Below the pieces are notes generated by a model. The model had not been told where the DNA came from. It saw nothing but the letters and a program-made list of their open reading frames with translations, and ran no database searches. From Paracamarosporium sp. OC-R06-R3 (Eukaryota > Ascomycota > Dothideomycetes > Pleosporales > Didymosphaeriaceae): a DNA stretch of 64,000 bases. Both the position numbers and the translations under genes were made by a program. Positions 32,299 through 43,361 of this stretch are shown piece by piece; positions within the stretch are counted from its first letter, which is position 1, and the number at the start of each line of letters is the position of its first letter. The stretch lies in NCBI GenBank assembly GCA_019828545.1, contig JACVRA010000061.1, forward strand, positions 198 to 64,197, in the 5' to 3' direction.

Positions 32299-34205
32299 AT
32301 GGATGAACGAAGCCTTGACGACAAACAAGCGACGCAAGAGCAGACGATTCCTCCCAGCCCTCAACTCGCATTGGCGATACAAATACCGACATCCACGGCA
32401 ACACTTGCACACAATGCATCGCAAGTCAAAGATAGGCCACCAGTTACATTAGGGCGGCCGGAACCTCAGATCCCAAAGTGGAGGCTTGTTTCGCTCTACA
32501 TAAGGTGCGCATGTGCCATAGCTTCCAACGAATGTTAGCTAATCTGTATCAACAGTATCTGTTTTGGATTGCTTCTCGCTTTCCTGGATACTTCTATCGT
32601 CGCGACTGCCCTATACACCATCGGAGTAGAATTTCAGTCACTGTCCAAGGTGAATTGGATAGCATTAGCCTACACGCTCGCCTATCTTGGGTGCACCGCC
32701 ATCTTCGCCTCATTATCCGATGTTATCGGTCGCCGCAATGCCTACGTTGTTGCCTCAATGCTTTTCCTTGCCTTCTCCCTTGGATGTGGCTGGGCACGTA
32801 ATCTCAACCAGCTTATTGCGTTCCGTGCGCTACAGGGCATTGGCGGAAGCGGTCTTTACAGTATCGGTTTCGTCATTCTACCGGAGATCAGCAGCTTGAA
32901 GATGTTACCAATGATTGGAGCTTTGGCAGGTGGGGTCATCGCGATAAGTGGAGTGTTGGGTCCGGTTCTTGGAGGAATTATTACTAATTACACTACCTGG
33001 AGATGGATCTTTTGGATTAATGCTCCCATAGGAATTGGTCCGCTCATTCTGTTCATTCTTGCGTGGCCGAACAAAGAGCAATTACGTCCAGCCGAGCGTC
33101 GCCCGTTTCACCAGATGGACTTCCTGGGTTTCTTCTTGTTGATTGCAGCAAGCGTCCCTTTTGTCTTCGCTTTCCAAGAAGCCGGTATACACGTTGTTTC
33201 TGATAAACATGTGTGGAAGACCGCCATCTTCGTGGCACCTCTCGTTGTGGGCATCGTCTGCTGGCTCGCTTTGTTTGGTTGGGAGTACTTCGTCTCGATC
33301 CGCTGGTCTACATCCATTAACGCACTCTTTCCCGTGCGCCTTGCCAAGAACAGAGTATACACATCAGCTGTTGCTGCAACAACCTTGTCGGGTTTTCCAT
33401 ATTTTGTCGTCATCTATTCGCTGCCTACACATTTTCAGGTAGTCAACGAACATAGCGCACTTGCATCAGGCCTGGCTCTTCTTCCTCTGCTTGGATCCTC
33501 AGCCGTCGGCTCAACAGTCGCAGGAGCTATCTCTAGCAAGAAGAATAACACTTTCCCGGTTATGATCACAGGCGCAGCGCTAATGCTTATTGGTACCGCT
33601 ACCCTGTCGACACTCGATAATGAAACGCATACACAAGCGAAAGCGTATGGATTGCAAGTCTTCGTTGGACTTGGCTTTGGCTTGATGATCAGCACAGCGA
33701 GTATGATTGCTGGCATAGAAAGCGAAAGTCGAGATAATGGTGAGTGCATGCATGCTTTGTAAAAGGGATAATGCTAATTCACTTAGCTGCTGCTCAAGGC
33801 ATCATGGCACAGGTACGAGTGTTTGGTGGCAGCATCGGTATTTCCACTTCGACTGTAATTCTCGGCATCAAACAGCGCCAAAAACTTTTGGAAACGGGAA
33901 TACTCACCCCGTCACAATTACAGTCATTGCGAAACGCAATATCACACATCACAACAGATAATGTTCGCGCTGTGAAGCAAGCATATACTGATGCTTTTGA
34001 TGATACTCTCGTTGTATGTTCGATAGTGGCGGGGATCTGTTTACTCATTACGCTTGGATGTTGGCAAAGTGCTCCACTGAGCATGGCGGAAAAGAGGGAG
34101 CAGCAATACAGGAACCAAGCCACTAAGCAGAAATCACCTGCAGATAGGATGTCGAGACCAACTCAAATCGACACAGAGGAAACAAAAGACGTGGAGGGAG
34201 TATGA
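32299..34205 (+). CDS. MFS transporter, DHA2 14-helix type
   Basis: Exons 32299-32504, 32556-33739 and 33787-34205, with 51- and 47-bp introns, give 602 residues. A hydrophilic N-tail (about 65 residues) precedes the membrane core. Visible motifs are the helix 1 segment LLLAFLDTSIVATAL (motif D1), motif A in ASLSDVIGRRNA, FRALQGIGGSGLYS, and motif C in SGVLGPVLGG, which marks antiporters. Some 14 hydrophobic segments follow the DHA2 plan, with a charged C-tail. DHA2 members export toxic compounds, drugs, siderophores or the products of metabolite clusters. There is no biosynthetic gene beside it, so detoxification or efflux of unknown compounds is as likely as product export. Confidence 0.92.
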
Positions 34206-34627
34206 ATCTCGCAAACCATAGACATCGTCTGGAGTCTTGCGATATGCTCTAACTTCAATGCTATATATGTTCAATAGTTGTTAGTAACCTGATAAAGCTT
34301 GTAAAAATCTTCAATTGCTCAGTAATTGCATCATAACAAGCCGTCTCACCGGAGCAACGAGGTCTCAATGTTGATGTCAGGTCCGTGCTCTTGCCTTTAC
34401 AAACGCCGGTATCAAAACAAAATCCTCAATGTCCTCAATTTTCCCAAAGATTTCTTGACCCCCACACCACCTAACAAATCGTCTTCGCGCAATCTGTAAA
34501 AAACACAAGCTAATTGATTGTCGCTAGGAAACGGCTGTGGTATATACGAACTGGAAACATTGCGATCGTGAGTCACTCATGGTGTTTTTCATAATTGACT
34601 CAAGTTAATCTATGCTGTAGTTCGAAG
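34206..34627. other. Intergenic; promoter of CCCH-like gene
   Basis: 0.42 kb without a gene. It lies between the transporter stop and the start of the CCCH-like gene on the same strand. Confidence 0.5.
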
Positions 34628-35438
34628 ATGCCCGACCCCGCCCTTTTGCACACCATCCTTGGTGAACGCCTCGGAACCGACGGACGAGACAAATACTATC
34701 ATCTTCAGCACCTCGGCCGCCGTGTCCACAAGCAAAGCCTCCGTCTCCCAGATAACACCTTGAGTTTCTACATCAACCACTTCGATCACATACCATCCTC
34801 ACTGGGGACCCTCTCCATCGAGGAACTCAATCTCGTCTTGGCCCAATTTGAAGGGGAAGACCCGCTACTATCCATGTCGGAGCTAGATAAAGATGATGTG
34901 GAAGGTCTCTGCCACTTCTGCAGTAAGTGATCCCACTCTGACTTACGATCACTTCTGACAAATCTTGGTAGAATTTTTCTGCTATGTGCAATATGGAGTT
35001 CTCGAACAGTCCATGCTAGCCAATCTGGAGCTCCTTGAAGAACCACCGACTTCGACTCAGACCATCCAGTCGCCTTCAATTTCGAAGTCCGTGGTAAAGC
35101 TGGAAGGGCTGAACCCGGAGTCAAACATGACCAAGCGCGAACCTGTGAATAACAATCCTCCGCCCACTGCTAGATACAGAGGAGGACGAAAGCACGGTGT
35201 GATGAGGCCTTCCAAATACGGCGCACCCAATAATCGAAACATGGGACTTTGCTATTACGTCTTCCAGAGCACTATGCCATGTCCATCTGGTGGGCGTTGC
35301 CCAAACAGACATCATTGGTTCAACCTCAACGAGGTCGAATGGATTCGTCACATTGCAGGATCTAACCAATGGGAGCGTATGAGGTATTGTTGGGGTCTAC
35401 CCGAGGTCCCGGTGCTTCAGACTAGGTTTATGGGTTAG
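34628..35438 (+). CDS. CCCH-like zinc-finger protein of unknown role
   Basis: Two exons, 34628-34922 and 34972-35438, joined over a 49-bp GTAAGT-TAG intron, give 253 residues. I do not recognise a named family. The C-terminal region holds one finger-like motif with spacing C-x9-C-x5-C-x3-H (CYYVFQSTMPCPSGGRCPNR then His), resembling CCCH RNA-binding fingers. The centre (about residues 115-185) is low in order, rich in Pro, Asn and Ser, with a basic patch ARYRGGRKHGVMRPSK. The N-terminal 95 residues have an acidic helical look. An RNA-binding or regulatory role is a guess from the motif. An in-frame Met 11 codons upstream is an alternative start. Confidence 0.7.
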
Positions 35439-35873
35439 GATTTTTGACAGGGTCTACTCGCTGTCTACACAACCCTGGTCCAAACCCTGGGTGCTTTATG
35501 TCACGAACCATTGGCATGGGGCTCATATGGGACACTCAGATTATCGGAGCAGCGCTGTACTATCAGCGTGCTATTATCGTCTATATTCGCAGACCCCAAT
35601 TTCGAAACAATTGGGCTAAGCATTAATGTATAATCACAGGCAAGGTTTGTTAATAACGCATCTCGACGACCTCCACACCAAGGATTCATTGTAATCCCTT
35701 ATTTGGGAATCGTTCTTTGAGCAACGCCAGTAGATTCGGGATCACTCGAAGGGCGCAGACGAAAGAACTCCACAAAACAGAAAAGCAATTGACACCTGTA
35801 TTTAAATCTTGCGTTTTCGTGTGAGTTGATATGTCGTCTATATAGATTTTTGAAGCCCGGCGCCTGACGCAGT
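35439..35873. other. Intergenic
   Basis: 0.43 kb without a supportable gene; likely 3' regions of the CCCH-like gene and of the doubtful small gene to its right. Confidence 0.45.
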
Positions 35874-36125
35874 TTAGGCTTTGCATTGGATTTCGTTGAG
35901 CTTGTAGCGCGTCTCGTCAAATGCGTCCAATCTCTGAGTCCACTCCCAGTTGAGCGAAAATTGCCGGGGAACGTAGGACCTGAGAGCTGCAACGACTGCT
36001 GGAAGCTCTTTTGGCACCTCATCAAGGCTACAGATGCACGTTGAGGACTCGCCTTCTAGACAAAAGCATCCGACGATAACCGTCTTTTCGTGGGGTATCA
36101 TGATACCGTTGGTATTGCGATCCAT
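35874..36125 (-). CDS. Possible small hypothetical protein
   Basis: An 83-residue open frame starts MDRNTNGIMIPHEKTVIVGC and ends in KLNEIQCKA. Its composition (Trp, Cys, charged residues, amphipathic helices near the end) is protein-like, and nothing lies on the opposite strand. No domain is recognised, and no intron or second exon is evident. It may equally be a chance frame in the 3' region between neighbouring genes. Confidence 0.3.
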   Translation of the reverse strand: MDRNTNGIMIPHEKTVIVGCFCLEGESSTCICSLDEVPKELPAVVAALRSYVPRQFSLNWEWTQRLDAFDETRYKLNEIQCKA

Positions 36126-36292
36126 GTCACTAGAGTGCGAATGCTTGATTTATCATCCCCGTAGAGTCCGCCTGGAAAGGGCTTCTAACAAGGAGGACGG
36201 ACATGGCATGTCAAGTACCGCCTGCTTTATCGCAAGGCTCGTACCAAGGGACTTACTGCAAATCTTCAATCGGCCTTCGCTTGCTCGCCTCC

Positions 36293-37090
36293 TTATTTTC
36301 CGCCTTGATTGAAGTTCATACTATATCCACCACTTGCCTCATCCTTAGTAAACTGAAAATTATCCGTGCTCAGACCAAAAGGCTTCAATATCCCATTCCC
36401 CAGCTGCTTTAGCTTTCCCATCATGTCGGCTAATTCCGTACTCTTCGCCTCATCCAGCTTTGACGGTAGCTCTCTCAGCGCTGCATATACGGCTTTCTGA
36501 TCTAGACTCGACAGCTGGTGTGGAGGCTTCGACAGCGCTTGGTAGTCTTCCAGTGCACCCTGCAATGACGACCACCCCCCCACTTGTTGCCTTGCCTTCG
36601 CGCGTCGTAGGAGGGCTTTTGTGCGTAGCTTATGGACGTCGTTTATCGTCTTGCCCGTTCGCGTGAGCGCAGCGATGCGGACTTCGGTTGCGTCGTCGAT
36701 TTCTTCGACTTTCCCTTCGCCACCGTTTGTGGCATTATCGTCTTTACCAGTTGCAGTTGCCGGCGGGTCGATGGCATCTAGCGCCTCGAGGGCTTGAGTC
36801 GCTGACTCAACGGCTAGCTTCCACTCTTCTAGTTTCAAGCGACACGCGGCGATGTTTGAGCGGAGGACTGCAATATCGTATTCGAGGTAGGTGGGACAGA
36901 CGGCTAAAGCTTTCTCGTAGCCTTGGATTGCGGAGCTGTAGTCGCCGGAAGTGAATCCTTTATTCGCGTTTGCCTTCTCTGAATTTGACTCTTCGAGCAG
37001 TGCTCTCTCTTCTTCGGGGGAAAATATTTCAGGGACGGCGATGTCGAGAGGGTCGGTCGCAGTAGACGGCGCGGGTGGAGCAGGTGCCAT
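36293..37090 (-). CDS. TPR protein, TTC1-like
   Basis: The 265-residue protein starts at MAPAPPAPSTATDPL; the frame continues 65 codons upstream without family features. TPR helices are visible at about residues 38-71 (KANANKGFTSGDYSSAIQGY), 74-108 (VLRSNIAACRLKLEEWKLAV) and about 145-185 (KALLRRAKARQQVGGWSSLQ). A low-complexity insert splits the array. This matches the fungal homologue of human TTC1, an adaptor that binds Hsp90 and G-protein alpha or Ras in animals. The C-terminus (GNGILKPFGLSTDNFQF) is the conserved family end. It is divergent from the HAD phosphatase gene, 264 bp away. Confidence 0.85.
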   Translation of the reverse strand: MAPAPPAPSTATDPLDIAVPEIFSPEEERALLEESNSEKANANKGFTSGDYSSAIQGYEKALAVCPTYLEYDIAVLRSNIAACRLKLEEWKLAVESATQALEALDAIDPPATATGKDDNATNGGEGKVEEIDDATEVRIAALTRTGKTINDVHKLRTKALLRRAKARQQVGGWSSLQGALEDYQALSKPPHQLSSLDQKAVYAALRELPSKLDEAKSTELADMMGKLKQLGNGILKPFGLSTDNFQFTKDEASGGYSMNFNQGGK

Positions 37091-37354
37091 TGTCGAGGAA
37101 GAAGGGCCGTGGTTGTAGAATGCTATGAAAAGCGTCGACTCCGTGTTCGCGAGGATTGCTGTGACTTGTTTGTCGATCTGTTGTCGTGCTCCTGCGATGA
37201 CGTTTGCCGCTAACCTGAGACAAGAGCTAGTGCTCAGTGGGGGTACAGCATTCACGTAGCAACCCCAACTTTTCTCCGCTGTCAATTGAGACCCTGAAAA
37301 TATCCACCACCAAAAATACTTTCCTCGTCTCCCTTCGCTTCACAGCTCGCCAAC
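37091..37354. promoter_or_regulatory. Divergent promoter, TTC1-like and HAD genes
   Basis: 264 bp separate the two starts, so both promoters must overlap here. The half next to the HAD gene is pyrimidine-rich. No specific binding site is identified. Confidence 0.55.
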
Positions 37355-38271
37355 ATGTCTTCCGACAAGTACGTATGCTTCCCTGTGTACAGGGATCACG
37401 TATTGACAACTTAAGTACCCCTCCACCACCGATTCGTGCCGCCCTCTTTGACATGGACGGCCTTCTCATCGACTCCGAAGATCTCTACACCCAAGTCACC
37501 AATACCCTTCTCGCCCGGTATAATCGACCCTCCCTACCCTGGTCCGTAAAAGCCCAATTGCAAGGTCGTCCCGGCGCCCAAGCCTACGAGATCTTCCGCG
37601 CCTGGGCACAACTCCCGATCCCTGTGGAGCAATTCCACAAAGAGCAACAAGAATTACAAAAGGAACTCTTCCCAAAGACGAGCTGGCTGCCAGGCGTTGT
37701 CGACCTGTTGGAAGGTCTGCAGAAAAGGGGCGTGCATATGGCGCTCGCAACGAGTAGTCACAAGTTCACTTACGATTTGAAGACTGCGCATTTGAAGGAG
37801 GTGTTTGATAGATACTTCAAAGATGAGCATAAGGTGCTAGGAGACGACAAGAGGATACCACCGGGCAGGGGAAAGCCAGCACCAGACATTTATCTTCTTG
37901 CATTGTCCACGTTGAATAAGACACTTGAGGAACAGGGGGAGAAGCCATTGCAGCCAGAGGAATGTCTAGTATTTGAGGACAGTGTGCCAGGTGTCGAGGC
38001 GGGAAGGAGAGCAGGCTGCCAGGTTGTGTGGTGCCCGCATCCGGGATTACTTAACGAATACACGGGTAAGGAGAAAGAAGTTCTGGCGGGCCTGACTGGT
38101 GAGCATAAGGAAGATGAGGAAGAACAGTTGCAGCGGACGGAAGTAGAAGTAAAACAGGGCAAGCGGAGAGTAGGCTTGCCTGGGGAAGTTGATGATGGCT
38201 TCGGCAGACTGCACGACACGCTGGAGAAGTTCCCGTACGAATCGTATGGGATCAATACGTTAGCTGCATGA
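37355..38271 (+). CDS. HAD-superfamily phosphatase
   Basis: Exon 1 is only 14 bases (37355-37368, MSSDN across the join), followed by a 47-bp intron and exon 2, 37416-38271; the product has 289 residues. HAD motifs are present: I, FDMDGLLIDSE with the nucleophile Asp; II, LATSSH; III, the Lys in GKPAPDIYLLAL; IV, LVFEDSVPGVEAG. The cap domain lies between motifs I and II. It resembles pseudouridine-5'-phosphatase and glycerol-phosphatase-like HAD enzymes (HDHD1/GPP1 type). Substrate is uncertain. A charged insert near residues 225-260 (EEEQLQRTEVEVKQGKRR) is unusual. Reading the frame through from 37237 would give a longer, less likely N-terminus. Confidence 0.88.
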
Positions 38272-38471
38272 TACGCGGAGGTCTTGCCTTGACTTGCATC
38301 TTCATCTGCATCAGTTACCATAGATTTCAGATACCAAAGCCTCCAACAGGCTATGCATCAACAGCCGCGTCATAACTTCGTGAGAATAAGTGTCAATCGC
38401 TCTATCACCTCAAAACACCGCTTCATGCCCGTTTTGCTCAAGACTATGCGACGCGAAACCTGCGCAATGGC

Positions 38472-39207
38472 CTAACTCTGCAAAGCTTGCAGTCGGCTCC
38501 TCATTTGCGCCAGCATCTCCTCTTGGTCCTCCTCCTCTTCTTCTGCCTCGACTGGTGCAGCGGGAAGCGCATCCTCGGTCGTCCTGCTTGGTGGTAGTCT
38601 GTCTTTCAATATCTCCGACAGGACCTTATCCACTTCACCCTCGGCCTCCTCATCTTCGCCCTCCATCAACGCGCTATCATCGAGAGTGTCCCCCACCATC
38701 TCCTCGATGATACCGGCCTTCATGAGCTCAGAAGAAAGCTCTCTCATAGTCCCCGTGAGCTCCGGTAACCGCACAAGCGTGTTCACGTCCTTCATTATGC
38801 CCGTCGATGCGCGTATGCTGCCTTCGATCTTTCGCACAGAAAAAGCCTCGTTGACTTGCATTTGCACCGAGTTGAGCTGCGCCTTGCTCGTCTGTAGTCG
38901 GCTACTCTGCTTCCGTACCCGAACGAGTTCACGTGCGAAGGTTCGAACATCTTGGTTTGCCTGCTTGGCCATGGAAGGGTTCTTCTGTGCACGTTTTGAC
39001 GACTGGAGGATGAAGTTCTTCGTCTTGGCCTCGGTTTGCCTGAGCTGTTGGATATCACGGTCGAGCTTGCGTACGTTTTGCCGAACGAGCGCATTGCACT
39101 TGCGTCTCTGAGATGCCGTTAGCTGAAGAGAGCAAAAGCCCGCATGCACAAGTACTAACTTGTTCCTCCGGCGTAGGCTTCCAGAGAAGACCGCGAATGG
39201 TCTCCAT
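38472..39207 (-). CDS. VPS24: ESCRT-III subunit Vps24/CHMP3
   Basis: Exon 1 (39207-39160) encodes METIRGLLWKPTPEEQ; a 52-bp intron leads to exon 2 (39107-38472); the product has 227 residues. The join gives PEEQRRKCNALVRQNVRKLD, the classical Snf7-family start. Long basic helices (about residues 20-130) are followed by an acidic C-terminal half and a terminal MIT-interacting motif, MLAQMRSRLQALQS. Vps24 caps Snf7 filaments with Vps2 on endosomes for cargo sorting into multivesicular bodies. Divergent from p23/Sba1 across 637 bp. Confidence 0.93.
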
Positions 39208-39844
39208 GGCGGGGTTTGCCCAGTAACAGTCGGCTTGTTTGTTTGGGCACTCGGTGTCAGGGGACGGAGTCGATGGTCGTTGGGGCGCAGGCAGGCGAGG
39301 CGGACGTGTACACCAGGGCGCAGACTCGGCTGGCAACTGCTGTTTGAAATCGTGACGGTGCCAGCGGGGGCTCGGGCTTAATGTACGATGCTTCACGTCT
39401 AAGTATTCACGGTGGTGCCTTGGAATCGCTCACAGCGGTTCGGCGAGAGGGTGGTCCAAGCTCAGTGACGTTCGCGTTCGCGGGGCAGGCGCAACCCACC
39501 AAGCCGCCAGCGACACGCCCAATATTGACACCCTCACCGCCTGCGATTACGAAAGCTTTTCAATTGAGACAAGCTTGCGAGTTTGGCAACCCGCTGCGCC
39601 AATATACGAATTTGTAACTGTCCTGGGCAATCATTGGCTGCGGGGCTGAGTTTCTACACAGCTTCCATTACTTTCCACCAGCCTCGCCACGCTAGTCCGC
39701 TGGGACAGCACCTGAGCATTTCTTCTCTCTCACTCAACCTCGACCGCCAACGTACCAAGACCTTCACGACACCTTTACGATCCTATCTTCTACATTTGTA
39801 GATAACCCAATCGCTACGCTCTAGTACATACACCGCGCCTCGTC
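39208..39844. promoter_or_regulatory. Divergent promoter, VPS24 and SBA1
   Basis: 637 bp between the starts of two divergent housekeeping genes. The side near SBA1 is pyrimidine-rich (TTCTTCTCTCTCACTC around 39720). No gene is seen. Confidence 0.55.
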
Positions 39845-40761
39845 ATGTCTACCGTTACCCCCGAAGGTAAGCTGCAGCCTACCCCAACACCATCTGACTC
39901 CGCACATGTACTCGATGCATCACGCCTGCACGCGTTGTAGCGCCTATTTGCGGACCGTTGTTCGCGGACACAAGCTTTCCAAAGTCATGGAGTTCCAGCC
40001 TTTGTTATCGCACACGCACGAACCGCTGCAGCCGTTATGGAATTAGATGCTGCGGGGACCCTGTCAGTAGATGAGAGCTCCGCTGACATTTCCTAGTTAC
40101 TTGGGCGCAACGCTCATCGAGCTCGGAGCCGGAGAAGAACTACATCTTCCTCACCATCGTTGCGACCGACGTGCCAGAGTCAGAGAAGCAGCTTGACTTG
40201 CAACCTACCAAGCTCACCTTCAAGGGCACCTCAACCTCCAAGAAAGTCACATATGCTCTCGAGCTTGAATTTTTCGCCGAGATCGATCCCAAAGAATCCA
40301 AGATTCACCATACGGGCCGCGATATCGAGCTTGTGCTGCGCAAGAAGGAGCTTAAGGAGGAGTTCTGGCCCAGATTGCTTAAGGACAACAAGAAGGTGCA
40401 CTTTTTGAAGACCAACTTCGACAAGGTACGTCTGGAATATCGGCATCAGTTTGGGCATTGTAGCCAAGGGCACCTAGCTGACTTTTTGTAGTGGGTCGAT
40501 GAGGACGAGCAAGATGAGGCACCCGATGACGAGGACTACATGTCGAAGATGAACCCTATGGGCGGCGAGGGTGGATTTGGTGGCATTGACTTCAGCAAGC
40601 TTGGTGCAGCCCAGGCTGCGGGTGGCCTTCCCGGTATGGAGGGCCTTGAAGGCGAGGGCGAGAGCAGCGATGACGAAGAAGACGATGACATGCCTGCGCT
40701 GGAGAGCGACGATAAGGCAGCAGCACCCAGCAGTGGCAAGAAGATCGAGGAGGTTGCGTAG
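39845..40761 (+). CDS. SBA1: Hsp90 co-chaperone p23/Sba1
   Basis: Exons 39845-39866, 40097-40425 and 40492-40761 give 206 residues. The first exon is 22 bases and the first intron 230 bp, long for this window. The CS domain occupies about residues 7-115, with VTWAQRSS at the start, the conserved KLTFKGTS, and WPRLLKDNKKVHFLKTNFDK followed by WVDEDEQDE, the signature of p23. The tail is glycine- and acid-rich (GGFGGIDFSKL, GESSDDEEDDD). p23 binds ATP-bound Hsp90 and slows its ATPase, aiding client maturation in cytosol and nucleus. Confidence 0.95.
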
Positions 40762-41267
40762 GCGAGAGAGTTCTCGCTACGGGCGTTTAAAGGACACTTT
40801 TAGTGGAACAGTGATTACAAACGACTGGCGAACGAGTTGGCTAGCGGAGACTAAGGCTTCGCATCACTGGATATTAGTTCTACAGGCTTGTCGCATTGGA
40901 TCCCATGCTTGCTTTTCCGAGACTGGCATGATGTGTAGGAGATGAGCAAAGTATATGGCTCAAAATACATTTAAGTGTTCAATCTCCTCACCCGCACAGA
41001 AATCATCCCGCAATGACTAAACTGTATCTCTAAATTTGACCCTCTTCCAACTTCTGTTACTTTGCTCGCAGCGAAGACTCTAAAAACGCCAGAATGCTTG
41101 TCTGAAATTATTGAATGCGCATGTATTGGAAGGTCAGTTGTTCATCAGATGGTAGGACGATATTTGTGTTGGAACGTTCATTTTTCCAATCGTGGCAGAT
41201 AATCTGTCCGCTGACAATACTTATCGTTTTAACGATAGGGAGCCGTATATATGCAACAAGACACTTA
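40762..41267. other. Intergenic between convergent genes
   Basis: 0.5 kb between SBA1 and the convergent regulator gene. No gene is seen. Confidence 0.5.
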
Positions 41268-42813
41268 TCATTCCAATACTAGAGAATCATATATTTGCTC
41301 CCCATATCGATCGTCCAAAACCGGAATCCACATGCACGACTTCAACACAGCCTGTAGGTCCTTCCACGATCCTACATGCGAATTCTCAATGCATCTTCTC
41401 AGACTGTTACCCAGCCATGCTTCTTCGGATATGTTGAACAACGATATGGCGCCTACCATCAGCAACCAGAGCAATACCTGTGAGGGAATAATGCTATTGG
41501 GGCCATCGGCCTCACAGGCTATGAGGTGGCTTTGGTACGCTTGAGAGAGATGGCAACGAGGAAACCGTACTTCCAGTCCCTGCAAGAAGATATGGTGCGT
41601 GAAGACTAGCAGACCAAGCCGAATGGCCTCATCCCACGAGCCAGTTGTGAAGTTCATGCGGAAGAGACGGTACATGATCGATGTCATCGTTTCGTAGATT
41701 GTGGGAGGCTGCAACCGCCTCCGAGTCTGTGCAGCCAGATTGACCAACAGACAAAACTTCAACGTGACAAGCCATACCTCGGCCAAGCCTGTATTTAAGC
41801 CATCTAGAAATCTGGCGTTCTCTGCGTAGTACCTGCTGGAGTCGAAACTCGCAACTACCTGATCTGGATACTTAGGCATCGAATCATCCGTTTGACAGCA
41901 GAAGACAGGATAGGACTTCGTGAGCAGTGCAATACTCAAGTCACATCTATCGTGTTCGTTAGCACATATTGTCATATTAACTACCAATCGCATCGTGGAG
42001 CACCTCAAAATTTCCATCAGAAGATCCGGGTCGTGCTGAAAGGCTTGCAATCCACCCCTCAAGTCGGTCATTTTCCCAAGGCCCTGTATGTGCTGCATGG
42101 CAGTTTTAGTGTCCCCATGGAAGAGCGCGGCTGAAGCCAAGTGTAAGACCACGGCAATAGTTGCATCTGACACCTTCTCTTCGTCGTTAGGACCACACAG
42201 CCTCTCACGAAGAAGTTTGAGACCCTTCTGGAGATGTAGCGTTGCCGCGGGGTTCAACTCGCTCTCTGACTGATGGCGCAAAACTCTGTCGATGAAGGTT
42301 TGTGTTGCAAAGGCACCGATGTAGAGAGCTACGGAGTCTCGCGCGGCGGGATGAAGCCATGGTTTTTTCTCGGCCCGAAAACCAACTTCTGCTCGTAGAG
42401 GGGAGAGGATTTGCAAAGCCACGGTCGACACTATGATTTCAATTAGTTCTGCGCTCAGCAACTAATCGCACACCGAGATCGGATCGATACAAACCTTGTT
42501 CCATCTCTAAAAGGAGCTGGGGTGCTACATCATGGGGAAAGTCAACAAAGTACAACTGTGTACCGAAGTAGTTCGGCTGTAGAGATGTACACAAATTGAT
42601 TATGTCTTGTGGCTCAGCGTGCGGTCTCCGGATAGGACTATGGTCATCCAAGCCAGGAGTTATTTGTCTTCTAGTTCGTTTCTGGTTCTTCCCACGCATC
42701 ACATGGCTCCGAATCAGCTTCCGGGTGGCATGGTCGACTTGGTCCATATTTGACGAGACGATGAACGGCAATCTAGCCGGTACGCCAACAACAGGCTTCT
42801 TAGGCTCGCCCAT
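41268..42813 (-). CDS. Fungal transcription-factor-domain protein lacking zinc cluster
   Basis: Exons 42813-42495 and 42430-41268, with a 64-bp intron, give 493 residues. The N-terminus has the recurring pattern of this family: PFIVSSNMDQVDHATRKLIR followed by SHVMRGKNQKRTRRQ, a basic segment with no cysteine cluster. The rest is a helical Fungal_trans_2-like region (CTSLQPNYFGTQLYFVDF, WLLMVGAISLFNISEEAWL). Such proteins are frequent in filamentous fungi and are presumed regulators that either bind DNA through the basic stretch or act with partners. No upstream exon with a Zn2Cys6 motif is visible before 42813. Target genes are unknown. Confidence 0.8.
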
Positions 42814-43361
42814 GTTTGAACATTGGCACGTCCGTCTTGCCCGCTCGAACCGGCAGGGAATAGAATAGCGAGGATGTCGAGAAGGATAACGGCGGTGAAG
42901 GTTTGGGCGAGAAAAGATTGCAGTATCAATTAGTGGGCGCGGTTGTTGCCTCGTCCATTATGCGAAACCGTTTGATAGCTTCCGTCAAGAGCGTTGCTGA
43001 AGCCTGGAGAGCGAGCGACCGGGGTAGCATTAGCACCGGTAAGCAGGCCTGGAACGCTGGAACGGCACGGGGAGTCACCATCCTGCATGGTGCTTGGCCG
43101 AGGACGTTGGAGATAGACGTCGACACGTCGAGGCCGCCATCTCGCACCCTCGTGTATGTTCCTGTATACGAGCAACGGCGTCGGCCGATGGCATTGGACG
43201 CCCTGCATGGCTGCTCACGTGCTCCTGTAGGTGCAGCCGGTGCACGCTAGCGCGGGCTAGTGATGTAATAAAGCAGATTGCAGATTCGCGACCTCCCCAC
43301 TCACCGCCTCGGCAGAATTTCTGCGCGCCCCCAACCCACCACTCGACGCGACAAGAGAGCC
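42814..43361. promoter_or_regulatory. Divergent promoter of two regulators
   Basis: 548 bp between the starts of two divergent regulator genes. Right half is GC-rich. No gene or clear site is seen. Confidence 0.5.

Noticed and set aside
37237..37415. N-terminal read-through of the HAD phosphatase frame
   Set aside because: The ATG at 37355 with a 47-bp GT-AG intron gives a compact start (MSSDN) right before the HAD domain; the upstream part has no family character.
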